From positions 1-7,416 of the forward strand of contig JAVEYA010000108.1 in NCBI GenBank assembly GCA_034003745.1: a stretch of 7,416 bases of DNA, written 5' to 3'. Positions 1-4,724 of this stretch are shown here, in pieces; positions within the stretch are counted from its first letter, which is position 1; the number at the start of each line of letters is the position of its first letter. The notes below the pieces were generated by a model. The model saw only the letters and a list, made by a program, of their open reading frames with translations, was not told the DNA's origin and searched no databases. The stretch is from JAVEYA01 sp034003745 (GTDB lineage: Bacteria; Bacillota; Peptococcia; DRI-13; PHAD01). The translations under genes were made by a program, and so were the position numbers.

Positions 1-44
1 AGCGAAGGGACGAAGGGAAGCGAAGGGACGGTTCTCTTGCTTCC
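1..44. repeat. Left REP-like repeat flanking the transposase
   Basis: This purine-rich repeat contains the 12-mer AGCGAAGGGACG twice, at 1-12 and 19-30. Its inner part, 24-44, is a perfect 21-bp inverted match to 878-898 on the other side of the transposase gene. The stretch 16-44 can fold on itself, with GGAAGC at 16-21 pairing with GCTTCC at 39-44. Palindromes of this kind are the known substrates of REP-associated transposases. The array may continue to the left of the window, so its outer limit is unknown. Confidence 0.8.
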
Positions 45-91
45 TTCTTTTATTTATGGTAAGATATAGAAAAAGGTTAGTGGTGATTAAT

Positions 92-871
92 ATGCCCCGT
101 AGAGCCAGAGAGAAGAGCAAAAGTGGAATATATCATATTATAATCAGAGGCGCCAATAAACAAGAAATATTTCATGATGAAGAAGACAATTTTAAATTTT
201 TGGAAATCCTGCAAAGATATCAAGAAAAGTCGGAAATACAAGTGCATGGTTGGTGCCTGATGAGTAATCATATACACCTGCTTTTAAGTGAAGGCAAAGA
301 AGGACTTGCCATAACCATGAAACGAATAGGAGTAAGCTTTGTCTGGTATTACAACTGGAAGTATAAAACAACAGGACATCTTTTTCAGGATAGGTTCAAA
401 AGTGAAAAGGTGGAAACGGACGAATATCTCTTAACAGTAGTAAGATACATACACCAAAATCCGATAAAAGCAGGAATAGTAAAGCAGGCTGAAGAATGGA
501 AATGGAGCAGTTGTCTTGGTTATTATGATGAAAAAATATATCCGGAAGGATTATTAGAAAGTAAATTAATCTTAGGGATATTCTCTGAAGATAAGAATAC
601 AGCCATAGCGAAATTTAAAGAATATAATGAATTGAGAAATAATGATTATTGCCTGGATGATAGAATCAATGAAAGAGTGCGGTTGTCCGATGAAGATGCA
701 AGAATAGAAATTTTAAATCAAATAAATGGAATAGAACTAGCGCAGATTAAGAGCCTTTCTAAGAAAAAAAGGGACGAAGTATTGCAAAAAGTAAAAAGAA
801 TAGACGGAATAACTCAAAGACAAGCAGCTAGGATTTTAGGAATTTCCGCTAACATTATATTTAAGGCTTGA
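92..871 (+). CDS. REP-associated tyrosine transposase (RAYT, IS200-like Y1 family)
   Basis: This is a single-strand DNA transposase/endonuclease of the HUH Y1 superfamily, a relative of IS200 TnpA and E. coli TnpA_REP. From the chosen start it is 259 residues long. The HUH metal-binding motif is His60-Ile-His62, within GWCLMSNHIHLLL. The GHLFQDRFKS block is at 95-104. The probable nucleophile is Tyr119 in RYIHQNP (118-124). A C-terminal helix-turn-helix-like segment (about 240-259, TQRQAARILGIS) probably reads DNA. ATG at 92 is preferred over ATG at 56 because family members begin MPRRAR-like and a GGTTAGTGGTGAT purine stretch precedes it at a sensible distance; the upstream 12 residues look non-conserved. 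The frame is intact and all catalytic residues are visible, so the enzyme is probably active. Inverted repeats lie on both sides, as expected when a RAYT sits among its own REP sequences. No accessory or second transposase gene is present. Confidence 0.93.
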   Translation: MPRRAREKSKSGIYHIIIRGANKQEIFHDEEDNFKFLEILQRYQEKSEIQVHGWCLMSNHIHLLLSEGKEGLAITMKRIGVSFVWYYNWKYKTTGHLFQDRFKSEKVETDEYLLTVVRYIHQNPIKAGIVKQAEEWKWSSCLGYYDEKIYPEGLLESKLILGIFSEDKNTAIAKFKEYNELRNNDYCLDDRINERVRLSDEDARIEILNQINGIELAQIKSLSKKKRDEVLQKVKRIDGITQRQAARILGISANIIFKA

Positions 872-877
872 TTGAAT

Positions 878-934
878 GGAAGCAAGAGAACCGTCCCTGC
901 GCTTCCGTCCCTGCGCTTCCGTCCCTGCGCTTCC
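878..934. repeat. Right REP-like repeat with three tandem 14-bp units
   Basis: Positions 878-898 are the perfect inverted copy of 24-44. From 891 the unit CCGTCCCTGCGCTT occurs three times without change (891-904, 905-918, 919-932), followed by CC. GGAAGC at 878-883 can pair with GCTTCC at 901-906, giving a REP-like hairpin that mirrors the left side. The left array has one base different per unit (GCGAAG against GCGCAG on the same strand) and an 18-bp period, so the two flanks have diverged or expanded separately. Confidence 0.85.
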
Positions 935-940
935 TGATAG

Positions 941-968
941 AAACTTCCCTCAAGATAGGGGAGTTTTT
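941..968 (+). terminator. Intrinsic terminator after the transposase region
   Basis: AAACTTCCCT (941-950) pairs with AGGGGAGTTT (957-966) over 10 positions, including one G-U pair, around a 6-nt loop. A T-run at 964-968 partly overlaps the stem. It lies 69 bases past the transposase stop, just outside the right repeat, and would insulate the next gene. The A-rich left side means it may also work weakly on the other strand. Confidence 0.7.
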
Positions 969-1030
969 CTGCTCCGGAAGGAATCAGTAATGTTTGCTAG
1001 AAGTATGGAAATGCAAAGGGAGTAAAAAGA

Positions 1031-1681
1031 ATGAGCGTAAAAAAAGTTATCGCCATTAACGGTAGTCCGCGTAAGACCTGGAATACAGCCACTTTGCTTG
1101 AAGCGGCTCTGGAAGGGGCCGCCTCCTGCGGTGCAGAGACGGAATTGGTTCATCTGTATGACCTGGAGTATCAGGGCTGCACCAGTTGTTTCGCCTGCAA
1201 GAGCCTAGGTGGTAGGAGCCTAGGGAAGTGCGCGATGCGGGATGATTTGACCAAAGTATTACATAAAATAGAGCAAGCCGATGCGCTGCTCCTGGGGTCA
1301 CCCATCTATTTCGGCGCGCTGACCGGGGAGATGCGCTCTTTCCTGGAACGGTTCTTGTTTCAGTATCTGACCTATGATGATGCCCGGCCCACTTCTCTTC
1401 AGAAAAAAATACCTACTGCCCTGATTTATACCATGAACTTCCCGGAGGACACTGCCAAAGCCATTGGCTATGAGCAGAGCCTCGGCATCACGGAAAATGC
1501 CCTCCGGCGGATTATTGGGCCGGTGGAAGTGCTGTATGTGACTGATACTTGCCAGTTTGACGATTATGCCAAATATTCATCCGCCAAATTTGACGCCGCA
1601 GCCAAAGCGGCCCGTAGAAAAGAAGTATTCCCGCAGGATTGTCAAAAGGCATATGACTTGGGAGCAAAACTGATCCACTAA
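1031..1681 (+). CDS. NAD(P)H-dependent FMN reductase-like flavoprotein with a four-Cys cluster
   Basis: This 216-residue protein has the flavodoxin-like fold of the FMN_red/Flavodoxin_2 group and is probably a cytoplasmic reductase using FMN. The N-terminal beta strand leads into the phosphate-binding loop GSPRKTWNT (11-19). A second flavin-contact block, GSPIYFGALTGEM, begins at 89, followed by SFLERF. Between them lies a cysteine cluster, Cys50-x2-Cys53-x2-Cys56-x10-Cys67. It resembles the compact cluster of archaeal and clostridial iron-sulfur flavoproteins, whose last spacing is shorter, so a 4Fe-4S centre is possible but not proven. The start is fixed by AAAGGGAG at 1015-1022, 8 bases before the ATG. 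The gene stands alone between two terminators. Its electron acceptor cannot be told from the sequence. Inside the cysteine loop the DNA has a 15-bp-period direct repeat (GAGCCTAGG at 1201 and 1216). Confidence 0.88.
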   Translation: MSVKKVIAINGSPRKTWNTATLLEAALEGAASCGAETELVHLYDLEYQGCTSCFACKSLGGRSLGKCAMRDDLTKVLHKIEQADALLLGSPIYFGALTGEMRSFLERFLFQYLTYDDARPTSLQKKIPTALIYTMNFPEDTAKAIGYEQSLGITENALRRIIGPVEVLYVTDTCQFDDYAKYSSAKFDAAAKAARRKEVFPQDCQKAYDLGAKLIH

Positions 1682-1704
1682 AATAGAAGTTAGACAAGGA
1701 ACTG

Positions 1705-1754
1705 AAGTACGCCCCAAATGTTAAATTTTTATCTAACATTTGGGGCGTACTTTT
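1705..1754 (+). terminator. Strong Rho-independent terminator
   Basis: A perfect 19-bp stem (1705-1723 with 1734-1752) encloses a 10-nt loop and ends in TTTT (1751-1754). It begins 23 bases after the flavoprotein stop. The T-tract is only on the plus-strand side. The convergent cupin operon also ends here, so the stem may impede transcription from the other side too. Confidence 0.9.
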
Positions 1755-1821
1755 ATCTTAAGAAAATATTCTTTAGAACAACGCCTGCGACCCTGTCCAT
1801 GGCTATACTGGTAACGCCGCG

Positions 1822-1849
1822 CCCCTGATCACAGATGCGGATTCAGGGG
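1822..1849 (-). other. Weak hairpin downstream of the cupin operon
   Basis: CCCCTGA (1822-1828) and TCAGGGG (1843-1849) form a 7-bp stem around a 14-nt loop, 18 bases past the end of the last minus-strand cupin gene. No T-tract follows on the minus strand, so it is not a standard intrinsic terminator. It could protect the 3' end of the operon mRNA, or it may be chance. The rest of 1755-1867 shows no convincing gene. Confidence 0.3.
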
Positions 1850-1867
1850 TAGTCCCTGTTAATATCT

Positions 1868-2215
1868 TTACTCCACAAAATATCTTTCCACGTCCACTGC
1901 CGGAAAAGTATAAACTATCCTCAACGGTGCATCACTATTATTTTTTAATCCGTGTGGTGTAGCAGCAGGTGCGTAGACAGCCATACCCTCTTCAATAGGA
2001 TATTCCTTGTCCCCTAGAATAAAAATGCCTTTCCCCTCGATAATGACCATAGCGTCTTCAACCTTATGCTTATGCACTTTTAGGGCTGCTCCAGGCTGAA
2101 GAGTTACTGTACCCATCGATACCCCACCGGTTCCTGTAACTTTATCGATATAATGAATTTGGTGTACTCCCGGCACGAGTTCTCTTTGTATAGCCTGTTC
2201 CTTTTTAATAATCAT
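1868..2215 (-). CDS. Small single-domain cupin (Cupin_2)
   Basis: A 115-residue cytoplasmic beta-barrel of the cupin superfamily. Cupin motif 1 is seen as PGAALKVHKHKVED...EG, with metal-ligand candidates His48, His50 and an acidic pair Glu53/Asp54; Asp54 aligns with the usual Glu. Motif 2 is APAATPHGLKN with His88 as the last ligand. The protein is one cupin domain with no partner domain, so it could be a small metal-dependent enzyme (isomerase, decarboxylase or dioxygenase type) or a ligand-binding protein. The sequence does not choose between these. The start is set by GAGGAG (complement of 2224-2229), 8 bases upstream of the ATG. It is the last gene of the minus-strand operon, 40 bases after the other cupin, which suggests a joint role with the transporter and tautomerase. 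Confidence 0.85.
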   Translation of the reverse strand: MIIKKEQAIQRELVPGVHQIHYIDKVTGTGGVSMGTVTLQPGAALKVHKHKVEDAMVIIEGKGIFILGDKEYPIEEGMAVYAPAATPHGLKNNSDAPLRIVYTFPAVDVERYFVE

Positions 2216-2255
2216 TCTCTATTCTCCTCACATTTTTTTACCATAAGCAAAGAGT

Positions 2256-2657
2256 TTAACAACCAATTTCTGTGTTTTTTCCTGGAACTTTCGTGGTCTT
2301 TTTCCCATCGGCGCCTGGTAGAATCGGGATCATACAAATCATACTCATTTTCGTTGTTCCTATATTTTTAACTTGATGTGATTCACTAGGTTCAAAATAC
2401 AAGGTATCTCCTGGAGACAAACGAGTTTCCTTACCTTGGCTATCGATAACAGCAGGTTCCCCTTCTAAGAAATAAAATTGGTGTTCTTCGAGATGAGCAT
2501 GAAATGAAGTATGGCCTCCTGGTTCGAATTCCATTAACCGCATTGCAAAATTGCCTATTCCATCATCAGTAGTCCAGAGCCAGTTTGCCGTCATCCCTTT
2601 AAATCCATCTGAATTTTTTATATCTTTTGAAAAATCAAGAGGTTTTTTAATTTTCAT
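2256..2657 (-). CDS. Second small cupin-domain protein
   Basis: From the chosen start this is a 133-residue single-domain cupin. Motif 1 is PGGHTSFHAHLEEHQFYFLEG, with His53 and His55; the usual ligand-Glu region reads Glu57-Glu58-His59-Gln60, so the third ligand is His59 or a nearby Glu. Motif 2 is FEPSESHQVKN with His94. The N-terminal 40 residues, rich in Trp, Asp and Gly, look specific to this subfamily. ATG at 2657 is preferred over ATG at 2675 because the GGAGGGG ribosome site (complement of 2663-2669) lies between them, 5 bases before the chosen start. It follows the transporter by 32 bases and precedes the smaller cupin by 40, so all three are probably co-transcribed. The two cupins differ clearly outside the motifs and are not a recent duplication. 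The reaction or ligand is unknown. Confidence 0.85.
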   Translation of the reverse strand: MKIKKPLDFSKDIKNSDGFKGMTANWLWTTDDGIGNFAMRLMEFEPGGHTSFHAHLEEHQFYFLEGEPAVIDSQGKETRLSPGDTLYFEPSESHQVKNIGTTKMSMICMIPILPGADGKKTTKVPGKNTEIGC

Positions 2658-2689
2658 TTTTTCCCCTCCATACATAGTGTAACCTTATC

Positions 2690-4108
2690 TTACATCCCCT
2701 TAAAACCTAGCATGGGAAGTATATATACTGCATAGATAATGGTGATGGCAAGACAGACAATAAATGGTACAAGACCCGCTTTAACATAATCACTGGCTTT
2801 TCCTATCCACGTATTCCCATCCGGCATCTGTCCAAATACGATTGGGCTTAGAGCGCTGCCAATGGGTGTGAGGAAGCCTAACGATATACCCAAGGTAACC
2901 GGGATAGCTACACTCATAGGGTTCACGCCGGCAACAACTGCTGTTGATATAGCGATAGGTGCTAGAATAGCAGTAGTAGCGGTATTCGAGGTCATTTGTG
3001 TGAATAGCGCGCCAAATATGGTGAAAGCGACAGGAAGCGCAGGGCCCGGAACAGCCGTACCAATTACTGTGGCCAGGTAATTTGCTGCTCCTGTTGCAGA
3101 GAGTGATGATGAAATGGTTAAACCTGCCGCAAATAATAGGAGAATATTCCAGGCTATTCCGTTATTAGCTTGTTTCCAGGTGATGGTATTTGTTAAAAAT
3201 AGAAACATACAGGCTATAATCGAAGCTGTTCCCTCCGACCAGAAGGCGTTTCCAAATATGCTTTTACCAATGGGTACTGCGAATAACAATCCTGCAAAGA
3301 GAATTAATGAAATTGCTGTCATTTTTTCTTTATGCTGCATGGGGCCTAATTGTTTATATTCTTCTATCACATATTTCTTAAGTTCATCATCTGTTGAGTT
3401 ATCCAGCTTATAAGAAAAGTTAACCAATAACCACCAAGAAACTATTGTGGTAACAATAGCAAGCGGAGTACCATAATACATCCACTCCACGAAGGAAATA
3501 TCTATATTAGCCATATCCCTTAAGAAGCCCATTACTAGGGCGTTAGGGGCAGTTCCCACCGGAGTGGCAATTCCACCGGTTAGGGCGGCAATCATGAGTG
3601 CAAATAAGAACAATTTCCCATCGCTTTCTCCCGGTTTAGAGCCCATAACCTTTAACATTCCAAGAACTACGGGAAGTAAAGCTAAAACAACAACAACGCT
3701 GGACATCCAGGCAGAAATAAGTGCGGTACCTAACATTAATCCCAAGACAATCTTCTTTTTATTTGTCCCTGTTTTATTAATGACCCAAAGGGCAATCCTC
3801 TTATCCAGACCAAATAGGGACATTGCCGCAGCAACAATAAATCCCCCTATATATAAGAAAATTATATCAGAACTTAGTGAGACAAACGCTTTAGATGTTT
3901 CTAACGCACCGAACATTGCAGCCAGCACGATTATCAATAAAGAACTGGCCCCAACAGGAAGTAATTCGCCCAACCATAAGAAAGCCGCAATGACTAACAG
4001 GGCTATGGCTCTTAGCCCAAGCGGAGTTAAGCCTTCGGGGGGCGGAAGAACCATAATGATTACAGAGAACATAATCAGAAAAATCCAACCATAGAGTTTC
4101 TTTTTCAT
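2690..4108 (-). CDS. DASS/SLC13-family carboxylate transporter
   Basis: A 472-residue inner-membrane transporter of the divalent anion:sodium symporter family (CitT, INDY and SLC13 relatives), of usual length with about 11-13 hydrophobic segments. Family members import di- or tricarboxylates or sulfate with Na+, or exchange dicarboxylates. Seen here: the N-terminal hydrophobic hairpin, the ELLPVGASSL block near 48-58, the first re-entrant region SAWMSSVVVVLALLP (132-146), the GGIATPVGTAPN loop (178-189), and the second re-entrant region with an intact SNTAT at 374-378. The inverted-repeat partner TPIGSALSPIVFG is at 414-426. The first SNT is replaced by Ser136-Ser137-Val138, and the Asn expected in the last loop is Ser420. 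Both positions belong to the ion/carboxylate site in the family, so specificity or coupling may differ. AAAAGGAG (complement of 4118-4125), 9 bases before the ATG, supports the start. The gene follows the tautomerase by 109 bases and is probably under the same sigma-54 promoter. Confidence 0.9.
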   Translation of the reverse strand: MKKKLYGWIFLIMFSVIIMVLPPPEGLTPLGLRAIALLVIAAFLWLGELLPVGASSLLIIVLAAMFGALETSKAFVSLSSDIIFLYIGGFIVAAAMSLFGLDKRIALWVINKTGTNKKKIVLGLMLGTALISAWMSSVVVVLALLPVVLGMLKVMGSKPGESDGKLFLFALMIAALTGGIATPVGTAPNALVMGFLRDMANIDISFVEWMYYGTPLAIVTTIVSWWLLVNFSYKLDNSTDDELKKYVIEEYKQLGPMQHKEKMTAISLILFAGLLFAVPIGKSIFGNAFWSEGTASIIACMFLFLTNTITWKQANNGIAWNILLLFAAGLTISSSLSATGAANYLATVIGTAVPGPALPVAFTIFGALFTQMTSNTATTAILAPIAISTAVVAGVNPMSVAIPVTLGISLGFLTPIGSALSPIVFGQMPDGNTWIGKASDYVKAGLVPFIVCLAITIIYAVYILPMLGFKGM

Positions 4109-4157
4109 TATACTATTCTCCTTTTTCTTTGTTTTTGCAACATTTAGTTAGTCTGTT

Positions 4158-4185
4158 GGCGGCTATAGTAAAAACTATAGCCGCC
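4158..4185 (-). other. Perfect hairpin between tautomerase and transporter genes
   Basis: GGCGGCTATAGT (4158-4169) and ACTATAGCCGCC (4174-4185) form a perfect 12-bp stem around a 4-nt AAAA loop (UUUU in the minus-strand transcript). It lies 32 bases past the tautomerase stop and about 50 bases before the transporter start. No T-tract follows on the minus strand (the sequence continues AACAGACTAACT), so complete termination is unlikely. A role in mRNA processing, 3'-end protection of the tautomerase message, or partial attenuation fits better. Confidence 0.7.
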
Positions 4186-4217
4186 TTAATCAAATTTGAA
4201 ACAAATTAACTTTCCAA

Positions 4218-4424
4218 CTAAAGCTTATAGGGCAGATCTTTTTTCTCAGACCAGGGTATCCCAGCAACTGCGTAATGATCGAGTTCCATTTCTCTTATGC
4301 AAATCTTAACAGCGTCCTTAGGGCATTCCAAAGCATCAGCAACTACATCGGTAACATTTTTAATCATTTTCATTTTCTTTTCTCTGGTTCTTCCTTTTAA
4401 AATCTCAATTTGAATAAACGGCAT
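4218..4424 (-). CDS. 4-oxalocrotonate tautomerase-family enzyme
   Basis: A 68-residue protein of the 4-OT family, of normal length. These enzymes form small-subunit oligomers that use an N-terminal proline as a base to shift double bonds in enol/keto acids, or in some members to hydrate or dehalogenate unsaturated acids. After Met removal, Pro1 is present (PFIQIEILKGR), and Arg11 matches the catalytic arginine of 4-OT. The position of Arg39 is Lys39 (AVKICIREM) and that of Phe50 is Tyr50 (LDHYAVAG), so the substrate or rate may differ from the classical enzyme. The C-terminus ends KDLPYKL. The start is fixed by AAGGAGG (complement of 4434-4440), 9 bases upstream. It is the first gene after the sigma-54 promoter and is probably made with the transporter, suggesting an unsaturated or enolisable acid as substrate. 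Confidence 0.92.
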   Translation of the reverse strand: MPFIQIEILKGRTREKKMKMIKNVTDVVADALECPKDAVKICIREMELDHYAVAGIPWSEKKDLPYKL

Positions 4425-4482
4425 TGCTCAACTCCTCCTTTCTACGAAATATGAACTATATTTCCTGCTATGGAGGATATTT

Positions 4483-4498
4483 TGCAATAAACATGCCA
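4483..4498 (-). promoter_or_regulatory. Sigma-54 (-24/-12) promoter of the tautomerase-transporter-cupin operon
   Basis: Read on the minus strand this is TGGCATGTTTATTGCA. It matches the consensus TGGCAC-N5-TTGC(A/T) at all but one position, with the exact GG-N10-GC spacing (GG at 4497-4496, GC at 4485-4484). Transcription would start near 4472, leaving a leader of about 48 bases before the tautomerase ATG. The adjacent divergent gene encodes a sigma-54 activator, which strongly supports the call. Confidence 0.88.
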
Positions 4499-4538
4499 AG
4501 TATTTTCCAAGGTTTTATTACTTAATATGTTTCTTTTT

Positions 4539-4583
4539 GTATACTAAGCGTATATAAACTATACAATTTTCGTATAGTTTATA
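4539..4583. promoter_or_regulatory. Tandem palindromes, likely activator-binding (enhancer) sites
   Basis: A perfect inverted repeat has 12-bp arms at 4553-4564 and 4572-4583 with a 7-nt spacer. Immediately beside it, TATAC (4540-4544) and GTATA (4550-4554) form a second, shorter palindrome. The shared core is TATAC-N5/7-GTATA, and the two centres (4547 and 4568) are 21 bp apart, about two helical turns, so both lie on the same DNA face. The sites are about 70-110 bp upstream of the predicted sigma-54 transcription start, the usual place for enhancer-binding-protein sites. They are also upstream of the regulator gene, so it may control itself. Confidence 0.72.
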
Positions 4584-4647
4584 AAGCATGGAATAAATAA
4601 AATGCAGCTGCATCGTACACACGTTCTTGCAGGTAAACTGTCTATAG

Positions 4648-4677
4648 TTGTTAATCAATTCTCTTTCATGTTAAAAT
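4648..4677 (+). promoter_or_regulatory. Possible sigma-70-type promoter of the regulator gene
   Basis: TTGTTA (4648-4653) and TAAAAT (4672-4677), separated by 18 bp, resemble a housekeeping -35/-10 pair. The start would fall near 4684, about 40 bases before the regulator ATG. The match is moderate in an AT-rich region, so this is only a candidate. Confidence 0.4.
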
Positions 4678-4724
4678 CAATTCAAGAAGATTCTGAATCC
4701 TATTATTAAAGGAGGTGGGCGCCA

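Noticed and set aside
56..91. Upstream ATG extending the transposase by 12 residues
   Set aside because: The extra residues are not family-like and the purine-rich ribosome site lies inside them, favouring ATG 92.
878..934. Tandem 14-bp units as a possible CRISPR or iteron array
   Set aside because: The units abut without spacers and are mirrored at the other end of a transposase gene, which fits REP repeats; no replication gene is nearby.
1782..1960. Plus-strand frame reading NACDPVHGYTGNAAP... after a TAG
   Set aside because: The first part looks protein-like and could be a gene remnant, but there is no start codon in frame and it runs into the antisense of the cupin gene; I could not assign it to a family.
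3564..4094. Long plus-strand open frame (176 codons) opposite the transporter
   Set aside because: It is antisense to a well-supported DASS transporter, has no ribosome site and resembles no protein; such frames are common opposite hydrophobic genes.
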